A DNA stretch of 64,000 bases from Dillenia suffruticosa (GCA_033439265.1 JAVTVX010000010.1:15221490-15285489), one strand, 5' to 3'. Shown: positions 12,819 through 25,747, counted from the stretch's first letter. Made by a program: numbers and translations. The notes: generated by a model not told the origin, from the letters alone.

Positions 12819-13008
12819 ATTGAACGATTTAATACTCTATTTCCTTAATTACCGTAATTAGAGATTTCAAGTTCGACTCTTAAAAATGATAAAAAAAAAA
12901 AAAAAAAATTTAAGAGAGTTAACCCCTAAAATAGACCTCATAGTATTTATATCGAATTAATCGAAAAAAGTCAGGATACCGATGATGAAAACTAAAAAAA
13001 AAAATAAA
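12819..13008 (+). mobile_element. tRNA-like SINE copy 2 (most complete)
   Basis: It holds a box-B-like CAAGTTCGACTC at about 12869-12880, an internal A-run, the body GAGAGTTAACCCCTAAAATAG and CATAGTATTTATATCGAATTA, then GGATACCGATGATGAAAA and a terminal A-rich tail. The same order of blocks occurs in the other copies. The upstream AACGATTTAATACTC could be the remains of a box A region. Confidence 0.7.
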
Positions 13009-14074
13009 TTTAACAACCATGATTGAAACTTTTCTTTTCTTTTTTTATGATGGGCCGATTTATAATAATTAATTTATTGAATTCAATTAATTTGGTTTAA
13101 ATTAATTATCATACTCATTAAGTAACAAACTCTATCGATCTATTTTTTCTAAACTCGACAATTTAATTGAAAGAATCAAATATTTTTATTACTAGATTAA
13201 CAAGACACCGGTAAACTTTTCTTTTTAAAACTTGTGCAACGTGTTTTTTTTTTTTATTTTTCTTCCCAAAGAGTCCTAACTAAATCATGTGACAAATATT
13301 ATTATTATTATTGAGATTGAAGTATGGAGTTTAAATTCATGGCTTTTTCTCCCACTTGAACCCTAATCATCACAATTAAAATTGTAAAAGTAAACCATTT
13401 GAAACATGATTGCTCCAATTTAATCATCACAATTAAATGGATTTTTTTATTTAAATTTATTTTTCGTTATTATTATGGAGCTATTAAAGATTCCCATAGT
13501 TTTTGAATAGGTTAATTACAGGTAGCTAGGAGTTAACAACTACCTAATTATTAATGGCCGGTGATTAAGGAAGGAATCATTTGCAAATATTCAATCACTC
13601 CAATTGATGCATAAGGCCCATGTGATCTAATCATGTTTATTACTTTTCCTCACGTATAAAATATTGTTACTAATTTTTTAGAATTTTACATTTTTTAATA
13701 ATTAAATACTAAGTTTTTTAGTCTCACTGGAAAAAATAATAGAGACTAGCTTGTCGAAGAATGGAGGAGAATGCTTCGGACAAGGAATCAATTGTGGAAG
13801 AATGGCCTCAGATAAGGAATCAATTCGTTGTACTAAGGAAAAAGAAAAACAGTAAGAAGGGAGCTTAGAAAAATGTGAGACATCCGATGATGAAGGAACA
13901 TATGAAATTAGTAATTAATGTAATGGATGGGCGTAGGTGGAATTGCATGTGGGTACTAGGTTGTTGACTATTAATTAAGCACAGGCTGTACCATCTCTAA
14001 TAGAGTACACAAAATACTATATATGATATATTACCACAGATAACATATTCATGCACATGACCAAGATTAAAATT

Positions 14075-14200
14075 TCTTTTTTTTTTTTATTTTATTGATA
14101 TCTAAATTTTATCTGATTAATCCAATTTAAATATTATAAAATTTATTTTTAAGATTAATAAATTTTTATTCAATAAATAAAATATTCGATCACTCAATTT
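14075..14200 (-). mobile_element. Diverged SINE-like copy, minus orientation
   Basis: Read on the minus strand: an AATTGGATTAATCAGATAAAATTTAGATATC stretch (here broken over positions 14100-14135) precedes an A-run (14075-14090), as in the 3' half of the family. The similarity is partial. Confidence 0.4.
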
Positions 14201-14660
14201 AAAAAAATTCGATAAGATTTAGATTTCTCTCTTCTCCTTTCCTCTCACGATTACAATGCCCGTACTCAAGGCTTCGCATATATTTGACTTCTTCTTTCCT
14301 CGATGTTATCTTTTGAGAGCCTTTTTATGAAGTTGTGTCGGGAGCTAATGCTTACTATTTAAAAATTGCTCTACCATTTTCATTGTAAATGTTTGATGTT
14401 ATTTGGTTTAGTTTGTTTCAATTTATTTTTATAAAAAAAAATTAATTTTTAAATAAAACTCAATTTATTAAAAAATTTAAATTATTATTATTATTATTAT
14501 TATATTAATAAATTTTTATATTAAAATTTTATTTTAGTTGTGCAAACGGCTTTTTTATATAATATATTTCTAGCATACAAGTATATGAAAACATGACTTT
14601 TTGGAAGTTTGTGCAGTTCATTGCATAAATGCAAAAGGGGACCAGCTAAAAACGACGTGA

Positions 14661-15720
14661 GAGGGTTTCCAGTTTCCAGTTTGAGAGAGAGAGAGAGAGA
14701 GAGAGAGAAGCAAGCAATGAGAACAGAAGAACATAAGTTGTCACGTGACGTGAATTTGGAGGCGCAGCCGTAACCAACCCAACTTTGTTGCTTACGTCAC
14801 CCACATTTAACTTGAGAAATGAGAAGCGGCTCTGACGCCAGGTGAGTTATATTTCGCCACGTATTTCCATTATTCCTCTGATACGTGTCCAACCTTGCAT
14901 TACTGCGTTTGATTTTTCTGCGCACCCCCTGCCGCCACTTCCATCTCCATCCTTTTTTTTCCACAAATTAAGTAATTTAAAAATGAATTTAATGTTATTA
15001 TTTTAGTATAATTCAATTATAAAGTTTAAATCAGATATTTCATATTACAATTTAGTTTAGCCCAAAAAAAAAAAAAAAACTATGGAAGCATTTGGGCATT
15101 TCTGGATCGATGAACTTGATCTAGTTATATAATTTTTTTTGAACATGAAAATAAGCATTAGGTAAATTAAAAATTGACATAGTAATTTTCAATAAAATAT
15201 TTTATTATATGCTATAAAAATTTAGTTTCAATTTAAAAACAATATTAAGAGGATGAAAAGAGGTTTAGATTAACTAAATTAAATATTTATGTAACGATTT
15301 ATATAAATATATTTTAATTAATTTATAATATACATTAATTTAATTTTAATGTTGTAAATTAATAAAAATATATTTATACTGATTACTATATATACTTTTT
15401 TAATGTATTTAATTTGAAAATTATTTGTTCTATTAAGAAATTTTGTCGTGTTAATATTCTTTTGTAAATTCACTTAGCCGCATCCGGCTTGATTGGTGCT
15501 TGGGAGAGAGAGAGAGAGAGAGGGGGGAGGGGGGAAGGGAGAGAGCAATGAGTTGGTGGGTAGGGGGTTGGGGAAGACAAAAGAATCGTCGAGACACTGT
15601 CACAGCCAGCGGAGTTCACGTGCCGTGGTTGGCCCCATCCGTACGCTTCCTTTTATAACTCAAATGTCCACTTCGATGCCCACCAGCGTCCTTACCACGT
15701 GAAATCGTCTTCATCCTCCA
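14661..15720. promoter_or_regulatory. Two ACGT-core (G-box) clusters beside (GA)n tracts
   Basis: The first cluster has CACGTGACGTG at 14742-14752, TACGTCAC at 14793-14800, CCACGTA at about 14858 and ACGTGTCC at 14883. The second has CACGTG at 15617-15622 and at 15696-15701. Each cluster lies next to a (GA)n tract (14682-14709 and 15507-15531). On the minus strand TTATAAAAGG at 15649-15658 would serve as a TATA box, with the second G-box about 40 bp upstream of it. bZIP and bHLH factors bind such cores. What they control is unknown; no coding gene lies nearby. Confidence 0.45.
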
Positions 15721-16029
15721 CATCACCCTTCCACCGTCGTATATCAAAATTATCTTAACAAATATTTATTATATTCAAATTTATTACAAAGAATTACCAT
15801 TATGTTAAAAATATTAACATAATTACTGTTTTGCATCTATTCCTAAATAATTATATAGTTTTTCGAAAAAAATTGTTTTAATCAAGTACAATCACACCAA
15901 AGTCATGAAAATATATCACATTTATTTCTAAAAATGTCGATGGAGAAAAAGGGACACCCAAATGTTTCCCTTTAATGATAATTTCTCCTTTTTTTATTTG
16001 TTTTAATCGATCTGATTACTTAATTAATA

Positions 16030-16160
16030 CATTTGATAACAGTTCAATTTAGGAAATAGATTTTCTAATACTTATTTTTTTATTTTTAAAACTTGAACTC
16101 AAGATATTAATTGAACGAATTTAGTATTTTATCATAATACCTACGGGATATTGGTTCTCT
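16030..16160 (-). mobile_element. 5' half of a SINE-like copy, minus orientation
   Basis: Minus-strand reading gives GATAAAATACTAAATTCG, a box-B-like CTTGAGTTCAAGTTTT, an A-run and a TTAGAAAATCTATTTCC body. A sister piece with the same order lies at 45985-46090, and both lack a clear 3' tail. Confidence 0.45.
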
Positions 16161-16628
16161 TTAATGATAATTCTCATAAATTATAACACACTTTTATAGA
16201 ATTATATTACTTTTAATATGAAGAATTAAATTTATATATATAATTAACAATTAACATCTGGATACTTATGGTATATTCGTTCCCAAATGTTACATTTTTA
16301 ATGACAAAAAATTCTTATGGCAATTTTAATGTGCTTAACACAGAGCATCGTGTGATTTGATCTACCTTCTCTTGCCACCTTTTAAATATTGGAAAACAAA
16401 AAATCAAAAATAAAAATGAAAAATGCGATGCATTTGTGATGGCAACTTTCATGAAAAAGAATTAAAAAAAGAAAAAAAAAAATAAAAAAACCTACACGCA
16501 ACCAAAGTGGAATTTTTCCTCCCCATCAGTCACTTCTAATATCAAAATTAATTAGTATAATGACTGTTTTATATTTATTTTTTAAAAAATATATATATAA
16601 TTTTTCTCAAGTAGTGTAAGTGGAATAA

Positions 16629-16630
<2 letters not shown>

Positions 16631-16669
<39 letters not shown>
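16631..16669. repeat. (TA)n microsatellite
   Basis: Uninterrupted TA dinucleotide run of about 19 units. Confidence 0.97.
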
Positions 16670-19600
16670 CATTAATTAAAGGAGAAAGAGCAAGAGAGTT
16701 ATGAAAAGAAAGAGACACTTCGAATGGGGCCCTAAAGATAAAGAGTTAAAAATGGTATCAGCCTGACTGAAGCAAATGTTGATACTCACAAATGATTAAA
16801 TGACTTTAATTAATTTTTAAGTTTCCTAAATTCGTGCTTGTTGGGGAGCTTTTGTGGTACTTTACAATGAGAGTAAAACGAGAAAGGGGAGTGATATAGT
16901 ATTCGGATTACCCAATTTTCTAATACGACACGACGACTCAAACTCTTTTAAGGATCATTGACGGATGATGTGATTAGATTTTAAATACAGAATTGCTCGG
17001 TGTTCCTAATTGATTCTACGGAGAAATCAACAACTTTTCTCACATTCGGGTGAGATAACTATCATAAATTCTTTATTATTTGCATTTATATATTCACCAA
17101 TGCTGTTTGCTTGCGGGAAGTTACTAACCCTTTCATAGAAGAATTAATAGGAAGTTAGAGAAAGTCTTTTAGTTATCCTATGTACCAATCTCTCCCTGAT
17201 ACTTGAGTTGCATTTCATAGATTTAGTGTTGGTATCATCATCATCCGACTTACAATATCCTTCAAAAATATAAGCAGTTAATACAGCTCGTGAGAGTTCA
17301 TTCCGTTCAATTAGTCCCAAATAAAGAAAATGCTTGTGTGGAAATATTAAGTAGTTAGGTCACTCAGCTCCACATGGTTTCATGAATTGTTATCTCCCCC
17401 TCGAAAGGTATATCCGGCCTTATCGTGTGAGATTCAAGACTTAACTTTGTTTAGAAACTAGTGATTTCACTTGTTTTATATTTTATGATTTTAAAAAAAT
17501 AATAATAATTTTACTGTTTTGATTATATTTATAGAAGTCATATGTACATATTTATAAAAGTCATTATAATTTGATTATATGTTATATTTTGTCGCATAGA
17601 TATTAAATTTTAGTTTAGTAGATTAGTTTAGGTGATTATTAGAAATTGGTTCTATAGCTTTTAATGGATCAAATCGTGAAGTACAGAAATTTATTATTTT
17701 AATTGGAAAGAGGAAAGGCGTGTTGATATGGACTGTAATGAACAATTTTGATTTTCCTCCTTCTCCTTCTGCTCGTGATACTGCTCCGGAAAATGTGTAG
17801 CCATGAATCAGTGCATGGAGTGGCAGAAAATCTATATGTTATTAAATAGACAATAGGTTATAAAAAAAAATAGTAAAAATAATACGCTAAAAATGAGGAA
17901 GCAAGAAAAATGAATCTCCTTTCTTGTTTCTTCCCATCCCTCGTATATGCACAAATCCGCGCATATAAAAAGGACAAGCCGGTATGCAAAAGAACTCCCA
18001 ACTTTACCATTCACTTTCACATGTACTGCACGTGTTATCCACGTGACAAATCCTGTAAAAATACAAATACATGTAGAGTGCTGAAGGGTGACTTAACATT
18101 CATTGTGTGTGCACCAAAAGCCTTTCAAGATCTAGAAAAGGGAGAGACTTGCGTATCTTGAATATCCGATGTATGTCTTCCTGGTCAAATTCACACTCTC
18201 TTTCTCTCTTTTTTTTTTCGCAATCGATATATAAAGTTATATTTTGATTAATTCAATTTAAAATATAAAAATTTTATTTAAAAATAACTATTTCTATATA
18301 ATTTTTTGAGTATCTCTCTTCTTCGATGTCAATATCGATGCTTGTTGAACATTATTTGTTTGTGACATGGAATTAACCAAACAGTACAAACCTCCTTTAA
18401 AAAATGAATTTGTGGCCTTGTTTTCAAGTGGTGTTTTCCTTTCCAATTCCACCCCTTATCTCACGTCCACAAGTATTAACCCTTCCTTCAATAATTGTGA
18501 GCAAACCAATCATTTTCTATTATTTTTTTCTTCATATTCTTAATAGTGACTTTAGAACAAGCTTCTAATTATGGAAGTTTATTAATTAGAGGAAACTACA
18601 AATGAAAATGATGATGACATTATTTTTAAGCATGTTACGCCTCATTTTGAGCTATAGTTGGCCATGTGGCTTAAAACTTTAATCATGAAAAATAATCAGA
18701 ATTTAATCTAAAAATAATATGTAATTTGTGAATTATAACACAATATAAATGAGTATTAAAAATTAAAAAATTGATAATGCATTTGTGTTTTTTTTTTTTT
18801 TTTTTTTGAAATAAAATGGAAGGGGTATAGTTGTAATTTGACAAGGAAGTGAAGCCTTTCTCCTGTCCTGAAAAATCGAGTTTGTGTACAATCCAAGTTA
18901 AAGTTAAAGATAAACGTGGAGGGTTATGAAGGGCAACTTTTGGTGATTCTCAAAAGTTATGAAAGGGAGCAAAAGAACAAAGGCCCACCCTGGCAGCTGC
19001 AAAATCTGCACCATCCACATCAGAATTGTACGGAAATTCGGCCCCATGTTTTCTTCAGGTGGAGGCTTGATTTTCTCGATTCCCTCTCTTTTTCATTTCC
19101 CCGTTTTTTCTTTTTTTTTTTTTTAATTATTAAATATAATATTATATAATATTTAATTCCTGTTTACTTTTCAGATGCTATTTGTCATAATATACAAATA
19201 AATCCACCTGCCCGGCTTTTCCTACCTTCAATTTTTATATTTTTTTTATTCAAAGAAAATGTTGGTCGTTGGTGGGACTTTTCACTTGCGTCTGTGTTCA
19301 TCATCTTGTAAAACGTATGAAAATATTAGAAATCAATTTTTTTTTTTTCCCTTTTATTCATTTTGAAAGGTAGCCCCAGAGGAAAATTATAGAGTTCAAA
19401 CTCCCACTCTCAAGTGAGGGCACAAAATTATGATAATATTTAATAGAGCAACCATGGAAAAAATCAAATTCTTTTTAAATATTATAAGATAACTCAATTG
19501 TAATGATTAATAATTTTAAACCATTTCATTACAATGAGTTACATGAAAATGATGTTTATGGTTAAATAGGTCCGAATAAATTGAATTTTGATAGATCGAT

Positions 19601-20353
19601 ACCAATTGACCGGAGAATTTTGTATCAGAGATAATTATTTTAATCGATATATATTTTCATTAATTTAAACTTTTGAAATAAATAGTGTTACATAAAATTT
19701 GTATACCTATTTAAACGACTTATATCTGCTTTTACTTGTTAAACCTTTTGTTTTTTCCCCTCAAGAGTTTTAACTAAATTTGTGCGTTGAATCGAATGGA
19801 AGTGCCAAGTGATTACGTGATGGCACCAAAAATTTATGTTTTAGAAATTATGGGATTAAATGTTTTCCCACATCACAACCATTTAATTTGAGTTTTTTTT
19901 TTAGTAATTTTCTCCCGCACGATGGAGACAATGGGTCAAGTCAAATGATTCCACTTGGACCAAACGAGAAGCCGAAGTCGTGTTCAAATCAAACGACCCT
20001 TTTCTTAGGCACAATATGCCCATTTTAACATCAAACTACCCCCTGAAGTGGGATGTATGCCTGAAAGTTTTACCCCTGTGCTCTAATTAGCCTTGGTAGA
20101 GAGAGAGAGAGAGAGAGAGAGGTCTTTTATTGCATGTCCAAATCAAGATTGCAGAAAGATTGGTTAGATTCATATATTCCGAAAACTTATTAAATATTTA
20201 TATGTTTCAGAATGTTTTGAGAACGAGTAGATGTTTCACGTGTCTCACAAGATGGTTTGTCATTTGAAAATAAGTTCCAATGGGTTCAAGAATTAATATT
20301 GTAATTTATGAAATACCAAGTTATGTGCAAAAATAATAATAAAAAAATCTAGA

Positions 20354-20381
<28 letters not shown>
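20354..20381. repeat. (TA)n microsatellite followed by a T-run
   Basis: About 14 TA units, followed directly by about 15 T residues. Confidence 0.95.
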
Positions 20382-20395
<14 letters not shown>

Positions 20396-20530
20396 GTGGG
20401 AAGGTTTTATTTTTCCTTTCACAACATAATATTTGGTGAGGTCCAACCAATTAAAAACTTTTTTATGAAAATTGGGTAATTAATATTTATGGGATGTTTT
20501 TGTAGCTATAGGAAAAATGATTTTTTGAGA

Positions 20531-22565
20531 GAGATGGCTTGGGTCCGCCAGAGCGTGTTAAATGAACCAAACTCTAATAGCTTATGGGGCAGGAAGTAAC
20601 AAACAGCACCACCCAACCAAACTCTAATAGTTTCCTCTCCCACTGTTCCCATCTGTGTGACTTCCCTAACTCCTCTCTCTCTCTCCCTCTCTCCCTCTCT
20701 CCCTCCTGTTTTCTATTTTCTCTCTCTTGCGCACACGCTTTCCTTTTCTTTTCATTCATCGTTTTAATTTCTTTAGGCTTTCTTATCTTATTATTCGGAA
20801 ATCCTGAATCCAAAGATGCATCTCTCTCTCTCTCTCTCACCGTCGATCCTTGTAAGTTCTCCGGAGTCTTAACAGAGGAAGCAATTAGCGAATCATCAAA
20901 TACTGAGGTTTCGATCGAAATCGGATCCAAGAAAATCCCAGAATCTTTGAATTGATTCCCTTCTTTGTTGTTTGGTTTTCTGTTACGAGTCCTCCTTCCG
21001 ATAATTATTTTTTTCGTACAAATATGAATTATGATTGGCGAGAAAAATAAGGTCTGTTTGTTTGTTTGTTTGTTTGTCTCTCTCTCTTTTTTTTTTTAAT
21101 TTAGTAAAATGTTTGAAGGGGTTAGATTCCGTGGGGTTTTTCGGTACCCGTCTTCACGTCATAGCTTTTTGTTCTAACCATTAATAGAACGCCACCTCAG
21201 CAATCGCTCGTGGCCTTACCATGGCCCTCTCTCTCTCTCTCCATCCATTTTATTGACTCTTTTATTTTTTTACCCTTTATTTTATTCAATCCCTCGTTTT
21301 TGTTCTTCTTCCATTGGCTAGCCGGTAACCCTCTCCAACTCAAATCGAGTCCCTCCTTCCTTTTCCCCAAAATTTTTGTGAAGTAAACTCAATCAACCTC
21401 TCTCTCTCTCTCTCTCTCTAGATTTGGCTCACATCGTGTCCTTTTTTTTTTTCCTTTACATTCAGTAGAGAGACGGAGGGGGGGCGGGAAGTGCAGTGCA
21501 TGGGATGTGGGGGATTACTGATTGAAAGACAGTCGTTTTTTGCGGGTGTAGCATCATCAAGATTCACATTCACATGCAAATGGGCACGTCTTAATCTTAT
21601 ATTACTCTTTATTTGCTTCTTTTTGATATATGAGAATCTTGATGATGCTGCATCGGCAATAAATCGACTCTACATATCTACTGGGTGTTTTTTATTCATA
21701 CCCTTTTTTTGTTGTAATTGATCATTTCAGGTGATTGCCAAGAGGGATTTTCGTTTTTCCTTTTTTTTCTCTTTTTGTTTTTTCCTTTCCAATTTTTTTT
21801 TTTTTTAGCTTTTTTTGGGAAAAAAGAGAGTGAGAAAAAAAACTTTCCATTGCATAGAAATGGGTATTTATTACTATTAAAGTGTGGTCTTCTGCTAGTA
21901 CAGATGAGATGCATTCAGTGGCATTTTCTTTCTTTCTTTTGTTGTGCAGTGCAGGTATAAGTGAGCAGCTTAGTTAAGTGAGTTTTGGTTTGATGTGGGT
22001 GGCTGTGTCTTCTGCTGACTTTAGATCTGATGAACTGTGTGATTATTCTTCTTTCTGAGCAAAAGGAAGATTGATATGATGCAAAAGGATACTCGATGGT
22101 TTCTCTCTTGACTAGGGATTCAGATCATGTGCGTTTTATTTTTATTTTTTATTTTTGGTGAAGATGTGGGTTTTATTTGTCTATTACTACTCTATTGAGA
22201 GAGAGAGAGAGAGATGCTGTGTTTCTTATCATCTATGTCTGAGAGAAGCTCTAACTTATACAAGGTTAATTCTCCTAACCTATGCTTCATTAGGTATTTG
22301 GCTGTTAATTGATTTTTAGTTAGATCCACATGACAAACAACTTAATTCCTTCCTAAAAATATCACATCTCATCTATAATGAGAACAAGAGCATAGATTTT
22401 TGTTGAAAATAAATTTTCTTGTTTCTTGGCTTAGGGATGCAGAGTTGCACATTGGAGGGTACCGTTTAGGTGGTGGGTTCGTGTATTGATAGCGTGAGCT
22501 GGAAGAAGGGCTATGATGTCTTGATGGAGAGTCAAGAATATTTGGTTATGAGAAGCCAAAGAAAG
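20531..22565 (+). ncRNA. Probable MIR172 primary transcript region
   Basis: The hairpin at 21531-21669 is preceded by about 1 kb of pyrimidine-rich DNA (CT tracts at 20672-20705, 20820-20840, 21230-21241 and 21401-21419) typical of plant leaders. A donor (GTGCAG then GTATAAGT) lies at 21954/21955 downstream of the hairpin. A possible 3' exon at about 22443-22565 follows, with acceptor GATGCAG and donor AAAG/GTAATT. A 16-bp motif (AACCAAACTCTAATAG) occurs twice, at 20565 and 20615. The transcript ends are not visible from sequence; start and end here are estimates. The plus-strand frame at 20584-20955 is mostly CT repeat and is not called coding. Confidence 0.45.
21531..21669 (+). ncRNA. MIR172: MIR172 precursor hairpin
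   Basis: The 21-nt miR172 guide is at 21633-21653 on the 3' arm; it begins AGAATCTTGATG and ends CTGCAT. The passenger strand is at 21548-21568, beginning GTAGCATCATC. The two pair with a 2-nt 3' overhang and one G:U wobble. Pairing continues below the duplex from 21531-21547 with 21652-21669, interrupted by small mismatches and one bulge, and the loop side spans 64 nt. miR172 guides cleavage and translational repression of AP2-type mRNAs (AP2, TOE, SMZ) in phase change and flower patterning; SPL factors raise its transcription. The next protein gene to the left is KINB3, as with MIR172A in Arabidopsis. Confidence 0.97.
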
Positions 22566-22904
22566 GTAATTGTTTGATTATCTGTGTAAGATGATCTCTT
22601 ATATAGCCGATTGGAAGTTTGGATTTTTTTCATGATCACATTATTTTGCTTTTGTTTGTGCTTGTCGTTTCAAAATGCAAATGATTGAATTGAGGTCATT
22701 CTTTTCGCTTACAACACACCAGTGGTGGAAGTGGAAAGAAAGGAGTACATCTTTGAAAATTTGGGGAGGTCTTTCCTCTGCAAAATCTAACTTCGAATAT
22801 ATGCAATTAATCAACTGGGTGGAACATGTCACATTATCACTGCCCTATTGCTATGGTGGACCAATCCTAACTCACCTTACTTCTTCCAATTCGGTCCCTT
22901 TGCC

Positions 22905-22936
<32 letters not shown>

Positions 22937-25742
22937 GCTCTCTCTCGCTCTCTCTCATATATTATACATCTATTATTTCACTTCTTCAATAATGGTATCC
23001 AAAAAAGATTTCAAAAAATATCTTCATACTTTTGAGTCTCCATAGCTGTCCAGTAGAGAAATATTGATTAATTTACAACATTTAGTTTCCAAGTAGTCAT
23101 TTATGTTCTTCTGTTGGGTAATATAGTGATTAGGATGTCTATAACATTATTGCTGGAGCTTGGTTTTTATGGCGGTGTGCGCTGGTACTCATGTCATTAA
23201 AACGCATTTAAATTTGATGGTGCTAGTGTCTATAATTGCTAGGATTACGTTGGAGGTTCATACTCACAATCCGTACATACATTGAAGGACAATGATCAAT
23301 TCACTGTTCAATCTAGACATATATATCTTATGATGATCAACTATTGTCGAAGCACATGAAATCATTTTATAGTTTTCATATTTCGCGTTGTTAAGTTCCA
23401 ACTTGGGAGAATATTTTGTCTTCCATTTGAGTCCTTGATTTGTCTTGACAGTCTAAATAAGGTCATGCTTAGCAATTAGTATAAACTTGTCCACATTGAA
23501 AGCAGTTCTCTCTTTGAGTAATTCCATGCATCATTAGCGCGATGAAATTTTGGATCTTAGCTTTTGCAAAGTAATGGAATGAATTAGTCTCTTTTTATTT
23601 TTACACTTTTCTTCTGCTGCTGCTCAATATTCTTCACGAATAGTTACTAGCATTGGCTTTCTTACCATTATCTTCATAATGGCAATGCATGTATTTTATG
23701 ATAATTTGGGAAGCACACATCTTCTTTAGTGCATTTCATTCAACATGTGGACTTGGTATCTATGTGGCAGCATAGAAATCAAGTATCCGTTGTCTCTGTG
23801 TGCAAATATATTGAAATCAGGCATATCTTTTCTACTTTGTGACCATAGGATCCTAGGTTGGAATTTGATTAAAGGAAGTCACTTTGCTCTGACATCAAGT
23901 TATGAAGGATATCCTAAGACTCTTAATAAGTTGGTTGGATTGTCGTGGCAGGCTCACCCCTAAGGTCATTAGTTATGGCTCAAATAGTGCATTTTAATGG
24001 AGGGTATTCTGGGGCTTTTTTCGTCTGTGGTGAAGTCATAGTTTACCTATAATGTCCAATAATGACTCAAATTAGACATTTCACGTGGTAATAGATAGGG
24101 GCAATAACAATGCCAAACACCCTTAACTCGTATGTTAAAAAAATGGATACACATTATTTATATAGATAAATAGAGCTGGGGGAGAGAGAGAGTCGGTAGA
24201 GATGTAAGGATTTCCAGCCTCGTGGTTAAGTTACCTCTTCTAAACATCTTTCGTGTTTGGTCTAATTGCAGTGATTTTTAGTTGTTCTTTGGTAACATTC
24301 CATTATGTTTGCAATCCCTAATCGAAGAAAACAACTTTATTTTTCTTGAAGATCGATCTCTCTTATCATATGTTTTAATTTGGTACCCATTGTTGATGGC
24401 CAAAAAGAAGATGTTTTATTTGAATCATCAAACCTGAAAACTTGAAAGGTTGTTTGGGTTTGATTTGTTGGTATATGTAAAATAAATCAATTACTCCAAA
24501 GCATTTAAATCCATCTGGTTATCAAGGGTTCAATGTGAGGGAAAATGTTCTCGATAATCGATAAGTAATCTTTGTTCATAGCAAAACCTGACCTTATACA
24601 CACATGTACTTATATGCTTTATATGTATGTACAATTCCTGTATGAATCAAGTTTAGAAGAATACCGATGACACATGGGAAGTTTTCTGATATTATGTTGA
24701 GTAAGAATATAATTTTTTTTCCTTATCGATATTTTAAATTGTTGCTTGTCTCTATTATTGAGGAAGGTACAAATGGGAATTTGCATTATACTCTATATGC
24801 ATTGAAGGTTGTGGGTTTGAGCATAAAGTGAGGGACAGTGAGATTGTAATAGATTAGGTCCCGCCCTGCAATGTGGGTTTCAGAGGGAAAACATTCTTAT
24901 TAATTTGATCTAATTAGCAAGTTATTTAGAACCTAATAAATGAAAAATCTTTTTAAACCTTGCTCCTTAACTTGGAAGATAAAAATTATTGTACGGTCAT
25001 GTTGTTGGCTGTAGCTTTAATGCCAAAACATAGTATCTGCTCAATATTCCCTACTCAACTTGTCAAAAAAAACCAAGTTGATCAGCAGGTAGGAGTTGAG
25101 ACAAGTTGCAGGGGGTGCGGTTCCCTCCCCCAACCCCTCAATTTTTTTTTAATAATGATGTATAACAATTATTTATATTACCATTATTATTGCAAAAATA
25201 ATTATTTAAATTAATTTTCCTATCACAAAATTTGGATTTTTTAAGTAGAGGTAAAAATGTTGGTTGCCTTTCTCTACAAAAAGAAATTTGAATACATTAA
25301 ATAATTTTGAATTTTAATAATTAGTTTTGGATTCAATGCAATATATAGCGCGATAATTCTTATTTCTGGCAATCAACAAATTTAGGTTATTGTGTTGAAA
25401 TGAGGTTGGTTTTGGAAGTTTTGAGGAAATTTGTTACCTTATAAAGGCAAGTTCGTTCTTTTGGATGAAAGTAAAGTCTCCTAAGTTTATTCACAATTTG
25501 TGCGATTGGATCAAACAGCCTCGGATGCCAGCAGCAGGTGGTGCAAGGAAAAGGAACTAGAAGAGTTCTGTAATCTTGTAGTTCAGTTGGACATACTTTT
25601 ATGCGCAGAGAGTCATATGTAAGGGTGCTACCATACTACCATTAATAAAAAAGTAGTGTTTTTAACCTTACACTAATGATACTTCTACCGAGGCCAAAAA
25701 TTTCTATAGAAAATTGTTGTTTGTTTGGAAGAACAGCAATAT
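22566..25742. other. Gene-free region right of MIR172
   Basis: About 3.2 kb with no recognisable gene. A (TC)n tract with CG interruptions sits at 22910-22957; plus-strand frames across it are low-complexity artefacts. The first part may belong to the 3' end of the MIR172 transcript. Confidence 0.6.
22910..22957. repeat. (TC)n microsatellite
   Basis: About 24 TC units with two CGC interruptions. Confidence 0.95.
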
Positions 25743-25746
25743 ATAT

Positions 25747-25747
<1 letters not shown>

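Larger units (their letters stand above)
10861..14660. other. Gene-poor AT-rich region with SINE copies and poly(A) tracts
   Basis: No protein gene was recognised. The 142-codon minus-strand frame at 10852-11280 has no family features. The region holds long A or T runs (11629-11655, 12477-12504, 12890-12908), site II-like GGCCCA motifs at 11.6-12.0 kb, and SINE-like repeats listed separately. A small tandem duplication sits at about 13756-13830 (GAAGAATGG...AAGGAATCAATT twice). Confidence 0.6.
15721..20530. other. Gene-poor region left of MIR172
   Basis: 4.8 kb without a recognisable gene. It contains a (TA)n tract at 16631-16669 and another at 20354-20381, a (GA)n at 20099-20122, T-runs at 18788 and 19113, and SINE-like pieces at about 16030-16160 and 18206-18330, both minus. 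The distal MIR172 control region may lie here. Confidence 0.6.

Noticed and set aside
16920-17460. Possible tRNA or SINE at 17340-17460 (GTTAGGTCACTCAGCTC)
   Set aside because: A single box A-like string without a matching box B at the right distance; no cloverleaf could be folded by eye.
20574-20955. Frames on both strands near 20.6-20.95 kb (118 and 123 codons)
   Set aside because: Both are driven by CT/GA repeats that leave all frames open. The region is better read as the leader of the MIR172 transcript.
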